Below are positions 1 through 9,339 of a stretch of 64,000 nucleotides of DNA, piece after piece. A program made the translations under genes and the position numbers. Every line of letters starts with the position of its first letter. Position 1 is the first letter of the stretch. Origin of the DNA: Magnolia sinica (taxonomy: Eukaryota > Streptophyta > Magnoliopsida > Magnoliales > Magnoliaceae). A model generated the notes under the pieces. It was given only the letters and a program-made list of their open reading frames with translations. It was not told the origin of the DNA and did not search any database. Where the stretch lies: the NCBI RefSeq assembly GCF_029962835.1, contig NC_080583.1, positions 55,407,658 to 55,471,657 of the forward strand, written 5' to 3'.

Positions 1-1706
1 TCATCTAACTCGAAGCGAGCCGGGGTAGGGGTCGTCCTAGTAGCACCTGACTCGACCACCATTTAGTACGCCATCTGGCTCAGTTTCAAGGCCTCCAACA
101 ATGAAGCGGAGTATGAAGCCTTATTGGTTGGACTCAAACTAGCTGCTAATCTAGGAGTCCAGCTCCTCGAAGTGCGATGCGACTCTCATCTTGTCGTCAA
201 CCACATTTTGGCAGAGTATGAGGCCAAGGAGGCAAGGATGGTTGCTTACTTAGCCAAAGCTAGAAAACTGATGGGAAAATTCAAGAACTGCGTCATAAAT
301 CAAATCCTGAGGTTCGAGAACTCTTAGACTGATGCACTTGCAAAGATGGCCTCAGCTACGGAAGGGAATATCCCGAGGGTCGTCCCCGTGGAGTTCCTAG
401 ATAACCTGAGCATAGACCGAGCTGACCAGGCCAACCAAGAGATGATCAATCCAGTATAGATGATCGCGAGCTGGATGGATCCAATCACAAAGTACCTCAC
501 TACTGGCAAGGTCCCTCAGGATAGGTTGGAGGCTCGGCGTCTGAAAGTCAGAGCAGCACGATACGTCATGATAGGTGACACATTATATAAGAAAGGGTAC
601 TCTTAGCCGTACCTCAGGTGTCTCCGACTCAACGAGGCCGATTATGTGATCCGAGAAGTCGATGAAGAGATCCGTAGAAACCACTCTGGAAGTCGGGCCC
701 TAGCTCAAAAAATACTAAATCGGGGGTACTTTTGGCCAATGATCCGAGAAGATTCAAAGAACTTCATGCAAAGGTGTGATAAATGTCAGAGGTTTACTAC
801 CGTGCTTAGGCAGCCTGCTAAAGAGCTGACCCCTATGAGCGGGCCTTAGCCATTCGCTCAGTAGAGGATCGACATCATCGGACCAGTACCTCCTGGGAAG
901 GGACAAACCAAATTCGCGATTGTGGCGGTCGATTACTTCACCAAGTGGGCCGAGGCCAAGTCGGTAGTAAAAATTACCAAGCAGAAGGTAACGGATTTCG
1001 TGTGGAAAAACATCATCTGCTGGTTCGGGATCCCCTGCACTATCGTGTCCGACAACGGGAGGCGGTTCGACAACGACAAGTTCCAAGCATGTGCCAGGGG
1101 CTCGCCATCACAAATGCTTACTCTTCACCCTATCATCCTCAGTCCAATTGATAGGTGGAAGCAATGAATAAAGTCATTAAACATCATCTCAAGATGAAAC
1201 TCGAAAAGGCCAAAGGTAACTGGGCCGACGAGCTCCCATTCATCCTCTGGGCCTACATGACCACAGCCCAATCATCCACAGGAGAAACCCCCTTCTCTCT
1301 GTCTTATGGCTCGGAGGGGGTTGTCCCTGTCAAGATAGGACTCCCCACTACGCGAGTAAGGAACTAATAGGAAGACCATAATGCTGACCAAGTCGCAGTA
1401 AGACTCGACTTGATTGAAGAAGCACAAGACGTCGCCAAACTCAGAGTCGCAGCTCGGCATCAGAAAGTCGCCCATTTTTACAACTTCAGAGTCTGAACAA
1501 GGCAGTTCCGACAAGGGGCCTTAGTCCTTCGTTACATCTTCCAGAACACTACGAAACCCGGAGTAGGGTCCCTGGGCCCGAACTGGGAGGGACCCTACTG
1601 GGTAGTCAACTCGGCAAAGCCAAGATCTTACCGCATGGAGGATTTGGAGGGACGATCACTACCCCACCCCTGGAATGTAGAGCATCTAAAAGTCTACTAC
1701 CCCTAA
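1..1706 (+). pseudogene. Ty3/gypsy polyprotein remnant: RNase H and integrase
   Basis: This is the C-terminal part of a Pol polyprotein that would degrade template RNA and insert the cDNA. Bases 1-330 encode an RNase H segment with the motif [12 protein letters not shown], typical of the extra RNase H of the Tat lineage. Bases about 660-800 encode the HHCC zinc-binding region (HSGSR, then CDKCQR). Bases about 920-1090 encode the integrase core with DYFTKWAEA and SDNGRRFDND, which carry the first two catalytic aspartates. The frame then shifts near 1100, and the segment with the catalytic glutamate (EAMNKVIKHH) continues in another frame from 1155. The C-terminal tail ends VEHLKVYYP at the stop at 1704-1706. 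In-frame stops lie at about 64, 325, 457, 604 and 847, so it is not functional. Confidence 0.85.
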
Positions 1707-2073
1707 GGGAAAAACAATGTATTGGTCGGAACTACTTGCTGTGTCGACTTCAGATTATCTACTTTCTACATTAATAAAGGATTGTCTACTTTCCACTTCA
1801 GACTATCTACTAAACAATCACCACAACATCCGAGTACGCTACGAGGGACCATTTCTCATATGCAGAAATGATATCCTTCGATAAGCCGACCCCTTAAAGA
1901 AAAGGTCAGCCCGTCATTCTACAAAATTCGTAAAAAAAAAATCAACCAAAAGCACTTAACAAAAATCATCATCCATGAATTACAGGTTAAAGAAATCATC
2001 ATCCATGAATTAAAGGTTAAAGATTATCTGAACAACCATCCATTATCTTTTTTTAAAAAAGAAGGAAAATATA
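1707..2073. other. Spacer between pol and antisense ORF, with a 30-bp tandem duplication
   Basis: No coding potential was seen. A roughly 30-bp unit containing ATCATCATCCATGAATTA is present twice in tandem at about 1964-2023. Short pyrimidine-rich direct repeats (TATCTACTTTC) occur near 1756-1810. Confidence 0.6.
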
Positions 2074-4492
2074 TCATCCCCTCTTAGTGGAGGGGTCAGC
2101 CACTGAGCTAGGACTTTGAGCATCGGGGGCCTTATCGGCAGTAACTGGGGCATCCCTGGCCTCCTACATAATATTCGGAGCTACACCAGCCTCCTCGGCT
2201 TCATCCGCACCCAAGGGATCGAGGTTGATGTCAAGGTGGAGCTCTTGAACCTCGGCGAGGCAGTCGTTGTAAGCAGTGTTGTAAGCATAGAGATACATTT
2301 TATCCAACTCTTTGGATCTCTCCGAAGACTCCTTGTACTCCTTCAATGCTGCAACAGCCCACGAGGCCGCCAAAGCCTCGAGCTCCGTCCGCTACTTGTC
2401 CAGCTCTGCAGCAACCCAGCCCTCGAAGACTTCCCTTTGCTGAATCAACCCCTAACCAGCTTCACGCTTCGCTCTCCCGAGCTCAGCCAAGAGCCCCTCA
2501 TTATCTGCCTCTACGCACTCGATGAAAGCCTCTGTGCACTCAACAACACCTTGCAGACGCACGAGCTCCGGCTCAGCTGCATCCAAGCAAGCTTGGAGCT
2601 GGTTGACTTCGCCTTGGAGTGTTAGCTCCCTCGATCGCCCTTCCTCCACAAGCCTCTTCAATTCCTTATGTTCACTAGTGGAGGCCTTCAAAAATTTCTT
2701 GAGCTCAACCTTGTCCACTTTGAGCCAACCTATCTCCCTCAGCCTATCCTTGACTGCCACGAACATCGGCAACGCCTAATAGCAGACCGAGGTGTAATCA
2801 TTCATGAACGAGTCATAAGCACAGGAGAGGGTGTCGGCAATGGACGACTCAGGCACGTGTCTGGCCACCCACTCATTCAACAACGACATGTGATAACTGG
2901 GAGGAAAATTCTCTGGAGGGGTAGGCTCAGCCGTTCTCCCCACCCCGCTGGCCTCAGAAGCTTGGGCCTCAACCTTGGGCGTGGCCATATACCCAACTAG
3001 GGCATCCATTCTACCGGCCAGGAAGTCGACCTCAGCAGCGATAAGGCGAGCGGCAGAGCGAGCAGGGACCTCGAAAGCTCTCCCACGATGGGGGAATTCA
3101 ACATCGGGGGACTCTCTGATAACCTCTCTCCCAATCCCCAAAGGGCAGATAGGAATTGCGAGTGGAGCTTCGGGGTATTGCCTCTCGGAGTCTGGGGTCG
3201 GAATGGTGATGGGCTCAGCTCTGGCTGGAGCTTCGGGGGGTTGCGCCTCAGGGGCTGGGGTCAGGGCTAGTGCAGGCTCGGCTCCGACTGGGGCAGGCTC
3301 TGCAGCAAGAGTCTTCTTCTTCTTGGCCATCACCTTAGTCCTCGGCTCAGCAGCCAGGATCACGCTCATGGGAGGGCGCACTACGGTCGGCCTCTTCCTC
3401 TTTGAACCAGTTGCCTCAGTCATTCCTGCCCAAAAGAGAGTCAACTCAAGAATAACTACAAGGGAATCATTGAGTAAAGAACAATAACGCTTACCTAAAG
3501 CAAAAGGATGAGGTAAAAATCTGGAAAAGCCTGATGACATGAGGTTATCCCCACTAATGAGGTCATGCCAAATGCGACGTTCTTCACCGAGCACCCAAGC
3601 TCTAGCCACCTAGGCCTGGTGGAAAGGAGTAAGATCGAGAAGCCCTTTCGGTTGGACTACAAGCAGAGGCAGAAAACAAGTTAGAACATGGAAAGACGAG
3701 TCAGACATAAAAATGCAACATAGAATAAAAAGTGCTCAACCTGGGTTGGAGAATTTGATGGGGACTCGAACCCGCAAGTTGTCGAGCTTAAAGGCAAGTG
3801 TTTCCCATTCCCCCGAGGCCCAAAACCACTTACCTTTCCAATCTTTATTGGAGGTGGGGAGTCGGGTTATTAGACCCGGGGTACATTGGGGTCTGGCCGA
3901 GAAGTAATACCAGGCCAGGTCTGACCTGTCACACTTGGCCATATACAAGTACAGGAACTCGTCCGGCATCAGATGTTGATTCTTCACCCGATGCAAGAGG
4001 ATGAAGGTAGAAACTAAGATCCGCCAAGCGTTCGGGGCCAACTGACCCGGGGCCACCTTCAGCTGTGCGGTTACCAGGCACACAAACGGATGGATGGAAA
4101 ATTGAAGTCTGCACTGAAGGGCGCTGGTAAATATGGCAATCTCCCTGTCGGTGGGAGCACCTGCTTGATTCATAGGAGAGAGAGCTTGGATATGCACCAA
4201 GTCTGGGATCTAGCAGTCGGCACGGATTTGGGCCATCTAAGACTCGATTAGGACCAAGCCCCCAGGAATTGTTGTTTGAGATTTGCCCTCTGAAGGGCCA
4301 GCCTTACACCATCCCGCCGGGTCTCGCGTTTCGGCTCTTGGCCCTCGAACCCATAGTCTTCTTGGCCAGTGGGTATAGCGGTATGGCCTCCAAGGGGCCT
4401 TCGGAGTCCCCCGAGCCCCCAGTCAGTAGTCTCTGGCTCGGAGTCCGCTCCCGCTCCTCGGATCCCTTGGACTTCGTCCGAATTACTTGACA
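2074..4492 (-). pseudogene. Spliced antisense ORF of Tat element (gypsy-type transposase/plant mobile-domain-like)
   Basis: The start is the ATG at 4492 (MSSNSDEVQG). The conserved N-terminal domain reads, at 3736-4200, CRLQFSIHPFVCLVTAQL then APGQLAPNAWRILVSTF. This is the pattern of the family annotated as putative gypsy-type transposase (PF04195), whose function is unknown. Two introns with consensus borders are visible: 3657-3740 (CAG/gttgag...tgtag) and 3426-3494 (TAG/gtaagc...ggcag), both phase 1, and the frame continues across both. A proline/alanine-rich middle and a coiled-coil C-terminal half follow (about 2450-2770, many E/K/L heptads). The ORF ends AYNDCLAEVQELHLDINLDP, then DPSTKRG and a TGA at 2074-2076. 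Breaks include a frameshift near 4250, stops near 4233 and 4212, and a TAG at about 3611. Identification by motif is fairly firm; the role is not known. Confidence 0.75.
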
Positions 4493-5164
4493 TAGCGAAG
4501 GAAAAAGTTAAAACAATGGAGGACTCACTGCAGTATAGGCGATTTGCTCTGACAGAGACTCTCTCAACACCGACGACTTCCTCCAAGCAAGACCCCTTCT
4601 TCGGCTGACGGAATTCCTTTTTTTGGCAGGAAAAAACCCTTTCCCGACAGAAGGCGATCTGAGAAAAGCAGAGAGAATGGAGAGCAGAGGAGCAAGAGTT
4701 CAAAGGCAGGAGGATTCAAATGAAGACACTAAAGGGTTTATATAGCCTCCGCCAGACGAATGCCATCATTACAGATAGTTATCTCCGAAGCCGAAACGGC
4801 TCGGCTCCAAGCCTAAGGGACACATGGAAGGAATTGATACACTCAAGCCCATGTGCCCAAGTCCTTGTACCGTCAGCATTAAATGTCTTTTATGGCACAG
4901 GCGACCTCTCACCTCCCTATAAACACGTGGCATCGCTTCCCCTACCCCATTGATTACAACTCGTAACTACCACCACGCGTCCCTCGCCCAGAGGTCAAGA
5001 TTCGAAAGGTTGCGCCCACCGTACCGTGCACGTACCTCGAAGCGTAATCATCGCGACGGTTGCACTTCGATTACCCGAACCATCATCATGAGTAGAAGTA
5101 GCGCAACATTTCTCTAGGTATTTACTCTCTTAATCTGAGCTCGGACTAAGAGAGTAGAGGCTTC
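4493..5164. other. 3' untranslated region of the Tat element with polypurine-like tract
   Basis: This is the upstream region of the antisense ORF and the 3' region of the sense strand. On the minus strand it would hold the antisense promoter; AAGGGTTTATATAGCC at about 4732-4747 contains a TATA-like core but points along +. The purine run ending in AAGAGAGTAGAGG at about 5148-5160 lies directly before the LTR start and is the likely polypurine tract. Confidence 0.45.
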
Positions 5165-5936
5165 TGTTATGGGGAAATCCGAGCGGGACCAATAAGGGCA
5201 GACCTGGGCAAACCGAACTGATTCATAGGGCCTCGGAAGGGAAATATTATATCAGGTCTGATCAGGCTTCCGAACTACGATCTCGAGTCGATCGCGCTGA
5301 GCTCTTCTCTAGGGAACTACGACCTTGGGTCGACCGAGCCGAGCATTCCTCTAAGGAGTCACGACCCTGGATCGGTCGGCCAAAGCCCTATCTTCGACCT
5401 TCAAGCCAGAGATCGAGTTTAAGATGGACACTCCGACCAAAGGCCCTGATCACAGACTCCGACCACAGGATCCATGAGATCCAACCATAGGTTCGGATGT
5501 GGTGAGTCGGAGGTCCGAGTAAGGTTAGTCCCACCCCAAGCTCAGATCCGAGTTGCAAGACCAGTTCGGATGAGAACGTGGCCGGAGATCACGTTCAGAG
5601 CTCAACCTAATAAGGCATATGAGAAAATAATCCGTAACACGATCTAAAGGATAATGGTCGATCTCTTCATGCCCGCGACATCCACTTGATTGAGTAAATC
5701 ATGCCGAGATTGATGGCCATGATCCCTTCGTCTCACAGGTATAAATATCAAGGCAACTCATTGTAACAGGTACGCAATATCTCGCACCTCTCATCTACTC
5801 TACACAACTTAGACCCAGTTTCCCTAGCCTGAATTTGGCATCGGATGGTCCCCAGCTTGATCCAAGGTCTCCTTTATTAACCGATTTGTGCAGGACCAGG
5901 GGGCGGTGGAAGGTGTTCCAGATTCTTGCATCAACA
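5165..5936 (+). repeat. Probable LTR of the Tat-like element
   Basis: It starts TGTTATGGGG after a purine tract and ends CATCAACA. A TATA box (TATAAATA, 5740-5747) and the block GGCATCGGATGGTCC near 5838, common in the R/U5 part of plant Tat LTRs, support an LTR. No second copy is in the window, so the borders rest on TG/CA and context. The bases just after the end (tttgtccataggaa) look like a damaged primer-binding leader. Confidence 0.55.
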
Positions 5937-6067
5937 TTTGTCCATAGGAAAATTTTTTTAGATCCTCTTGTGTTTTCTATCAACCAGGTACAATAACAAT
6001 AACATTGGCCGCTATTATCAATATTTATAATATTGAGCACAAGAGTGGTGAGAGTGGCCGGCATGGC

Positions 6068-6240
6068 TTAGCAGGCAGAAAGATGTGAAGAAGTTTCGGA
6101 CAGCTCTACTGACATCTTTTTCCTATAATTGGCCAACAATTTCTTTTCCGTAGATGGGCGTTGAACCCATCTAGCACAGGAGCTTTGCTAGGATTAGCGA
6201 ATGTAATGGCATTTTCAATCTCTTCTATTTTGAATCAGAT
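6068..6240 (-). pseudogene. L1-type LINE reverse transcriptase fragment
   Basis: Minus-strand translation gives IEEIENAITFANPSKAPVLD followed by GFNAHLRKRN. This matches the block before the RT fingers of plant L1 LINEs (usually KAPGPDGF). A frameshift follows, then SRAVRNFFTSF in the next frame. It is short, broken and truncated at both ends. Confidence 0.6.
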
Positions 6241-6614
6241 ACAAAGCTAGGAAGCCTGATTTAGAGTGAGCTTACTGGGCGCACTCGAGCTCAGCATTTT
6301 TTATTTTTTTTTAGCATTGTATGAGAATCTTGCTGATTTTTTTATTTTTTTTTTTTTTTATGTGATATGGATTGCCGGCAGTCTCCCTTGTAGATAGTCC
6401 GGATTTTGTTTCAAACCTGCTTGGCATTGATTCTATTTGGTCTGCCTCGCCTTTGTCTGAACCTTGAGAGTCCTCTCATTGACGGATGAACTAAGATTCT
6501 GTTTGGCTCTTTTCCTTCTCAAACAAGAGTGCACTCGTACTGGAGGCAATTGACACTGATGTTTTCAATTTGAATTCTACCATAGGAATTTTCTTATTTT
6601 GCGGGCGCAACCTT
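6241..6614. other. Intergenic, nothing recognised
   Basis: AT-rich with poly-T runs at about 6300-6360. A piece at about 6550-6595 (GATGTTTTCAATTTGAATTC) recurs at about 7190-7215, flanking the MITE insertion, so some local duplication has occurred. Confidence 0.4.
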
Positions 6615-6625
6615 ACTATTGATAC

Positions 6626-7152
6626 GGGACGGATTGCGTCCTACCCCCGCCCGGACGGTAATCCGTCCAGGCAGGGCTATGTGGGGTTCACCGTGATGTA
6701 AGTGTTTTATCCACTCTGTTCATCGTTTTTATCAAATCATTTTAAAGCATGAACCAGAAAATGAGGCAGGTACACAGCTCCAGTGGACCACACCAAAGGA
6801 AGCTGCAGTGATAATGACACTCACCGTTGAAACCTTTCTAAGGGCCACCGTGATGTTTTTTTACCATCCAACCTATTAATAAGGTCATGTAGACGTGGAT
6901 GAAGTGAAAAAACAAATGTCAGCTTGATTCAAAACTTCTCCGGCTCCCAAGAAGTTTTTAATGGTAGAGGCTAAATCCCCACTTTGTGGTCCATTTAATC
7001 CCTTTGCCAGCCTCATGTTTTGGCTCATAATTTAAAATGATCTGAGAAAAACCATTAACGGCATGGATAAAACACTTACATCACGGTGGGCCCCACATAG
7101 CCCTGCCCGGACGGATTACCGTCCGGGCGGGGGTAGGACGCAATCCGCGTCC
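6626..7152. mobile_element. Intact 527-bp palindromic MITE with 11-bp TSD (Mutator-like)
   Basis: Terminal inverted repeats of about 85 bp (6626-6713 and 7066-7152) share GGATTGCGTCC, CCCCGCCCGGACGG and GGGCTATGTGGGG. The interior is also an imperfect palindrome, with CTCCAGTGGACCACACC on one side answered by a decayed inverse on the other. It is flanked by identical ACTATTGATAC (6615-6625 and 7153-7163). Long TIRs with a 9-11 bp TSD fit the Mutator superfamily. No coding capacity. Diverged copies lie elsewhere in the window. Confidence 0.85.
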
Positions 7153-7159
7153 ACTATTG

Positions 7160-7257
7160 ATACTGGATCCGGACCCTACTTGATACTGATGTTTTCAAAT
7201 TGAATTCTACACAGGAGTTTTCAATATGATACCGGATCCGGACCCTACTTGATACTG
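7160..7257. repeat. Local tandem duplication
   Basis: The block GATCCGGACCCTACTTGATA occurs at about 7166-7185 and again at about 7234-7253, next to the right TSD of the MITE. Confidence 0.6.
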
Positions 7258-7645
7258 CTACGCCCATGAGAAATCCACTCCGCCCATCGGTTTGAGACAG
7301 CTCATGTTAGTTTAAAAATGAAGTGGACACAAAACTAATGTGGATCACATAACTGAAAAAAAAAAAAAAAAAAATGGTGATGGAAATGTTGAAACCTTCT
7401 CAGAAGCCTACGTCGTTTATATGCCATCCAAACCATTCATAAGGTTATTTCCACGTGAAGTGAAAACACATATCCGCCAGATCCAAAACTTCTGTAGCCC
7501 CACTAAGGTCCGAACGGCAGGTGTTCAATCCTCACCGTTTGCCATGGTGTGCCCCACTTGAATTTTGGATCTACTTCATTTTTGGACTCATGTCCTAGCA
7601 TGAGCTGGCAAAACTGATGGACGGGGTGATTTATCATGGAGGTCG
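7258..7645. mobile_element. Decayed copy of the palindromic MITE family
   Basis: It follows the same order of blocks as the intact copy: ATGAAGTGGACAC, a stretch on the theme ATGCCATCCAAACC, AAGTGAAAACACATAT, CAGATCCAAAACTTC and GGATCTACTTCATTTTTGG. The terminal repeats are worn and no TSD is visible. Contains a poly-A run near 7356. Confidence 0.6.
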
Positions 7646-9270
7646 CAGGCAATTCACATCCCTCTTCTGCCATGTTTTGAAGGCATTCCTGGTCTCCCTG
7701 CAACCTTGCATGTGAAAGCGATAGCAAAGCCGTCTCTTGAGAGTTGAGACATCGAAGAAGCGTTGTTTGATAGGGCTACCAAGGGCTTTCAGAGGAGTTA
7801 TTTCATGGACAGTGCAACTGGTAGATCTGCACCATCCATTAATCATTTTGGTCATCATGATTACACTAGTTGGGGATCCTATCAATCCAACACATCTCCA
7901 TAGGTCATCTAGAAAAAATTCAAGAAAGAAAATGTTTCTGACCAATTGAACTATCCATTTAATGAGCTCCAATCACTTGATTCTTGACCTGTGGTCCATC
8001 AACAGAGTGACGCACCGGCCCAAAAAAGAAAAAAACGAGAGCTGCATATCAACAAATAGCATCTATGGTTTGCAGACCTTGTGGTTCAAAATAGAATTTT
8101 AAGTATAAAATGGCATATTACGAATGAATTAAAGAATAAAATGGCACATTATGCACCCTGGCCTGGTATCAAGTACTTTTTTTTTCTTTTTGGCAAGGAC
8201 GTTCACTGAACAACCGTGGTAAGATTCAACCCAGGCCGATGCTGCACCAGGAGAGAATCATACACATCAGCTGGGATACCAAACCTGAGTGTATTGTTAG
8301 GCCGTTGAGTGCAGAGATTTAAGATGCTCAATTGGTGGATACAGGTCAACAGGAACAGAAATCATAATACAGCCGCTTATGTCAGCAGGCAGCTGTAAAA
8401 TGGATGGTTGACAGAAATCATAATACAGAGCAGCTGTAAAATGGATGGTTGACTTAAAAAATAATAATAATAATAACAATAATATTAAATAAACAAACTG
8501 CAAAGGTCCACATTCAACAGGACTGACTCGTTACAATGACCCAAATTGTACCATCACATTACCTTTGGTCAGCAGTAGGTTCCCACATGGTGGTCCACCA
8601 GATCAACTGTCTGACGCACCATAATAGTTGAATACATTATTACAATGTGGATGCGGTTTCATAGAACTATGGTGCATGCATTATAACCTCCTCTTCATAA
8701 AATGGCCTGTGGCAGTTTCTGGAACGAGCTGAAACAAAGACATCAATGCCTGACAAATCTTCAGTTGCGTGTTAATCCATAACAAATTACAAGCAGCATA
8801 AGAAACACTGCTTGCTGATTCCAACTTCGACAGATCCTGAAACTGAGGACATGAACAGCATAATTTGAGTTTTCAGTTTGCATAAGTGGGACTCGGTTAG
8901 ACCATTCTGTCAACATCTCTCATATTGGAACTATTTCCATTGAATGTGGAGCACTGCTACATTTATGGCCAAAAATTTGACAGGTTAGTGTTGTCCTGTT
9001 GGGGGGATTTCAGTCCACCAGGGGCCCACAAAGAAACAGTCTGGATCATTGAGCCATGGCCGCACTTGTAAAAACTAAGAACCTGAGGATCTTATAATAC
9101 CTCCCCAACTGCACCAAGGTTTCCTACTCAGCAGATGTCAGAAGCCTCAACTTACACTTTGTCATTAGCATATGGGCCCGCATTAGATGATGCCGAATGT
9201 AATGCTTGAAAACACGCCAGTGACGCCACAGCATATGTACAGTTTGGCAAGGTTGAACCTTGCCCAATAT
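7646..9270. other. Downstream region and probable 3' UTR of the RS-rich gene
   Basis: No ORF of interest. It includes a 34-bp near-duplication (CAGCTGTAAAATGGATGGTT at about 8389 and 8431), an (ATA)n run at 8460-8490 and MITE-like fragments. The 3' UTR of the minus-strand gene must begin at 9270 and run leftwards; I cannot fix its end. Confidence 0.35.
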
Positions 9271-9339
9271 TCAGCCGTTCGATCCATCCCGAAGTTTACG
9301 GGCTCGATCACGCCAAGAACCTTGTTGCATGGAAAGCAC
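9271..9339 (-). CDS. Exon 6 of the RS-rich gene, with stop
   Basis: Acceptor gtttgcag before 9339. It encodes [19 protein letters not shown], then SNG and TGA at 9271-9273. The basic C-terminus is in keeping with a nuclear protein. Confidence 0.86.
   Translation of the reverse strand: MLSMQQGSWRDRARKLRDGSNG

Larger units (their letters stand above)
1..5936 (+). mobile_element. Ty3/gypsy Tat-like LTR retrotransposon, 5' part outside window
   Basis: The order is RNase H, integrase (+ strand), spacer, long antisense ORF (minus), purine-rich tract, LTR. An antisense ORF between pol and the 3' LTR is a known hallmark of the Tat/Ogre lineage. The 5' LTR, gag, protease and RT lie left of the window. 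The element is old: pol has several in-frame stops and at least one frameshift. The right border at 5936 is inferred from the LTR end; no TSD can be checked without the left end. Confidence 0.8.

Noticed and set aside
2116..2625. 169-codon plus-strand ORF
   Set aside because: Shadow of the antisense Tat ORF, whose minus-strand frame carries the coiled coil and conserved motifs.
2975..3487. 170-codon Gly/Ala/Ser-rich plus-strand ORF
   Set aside because: Opposite strand of the proline/alanine-rich part of the antisense ORF.
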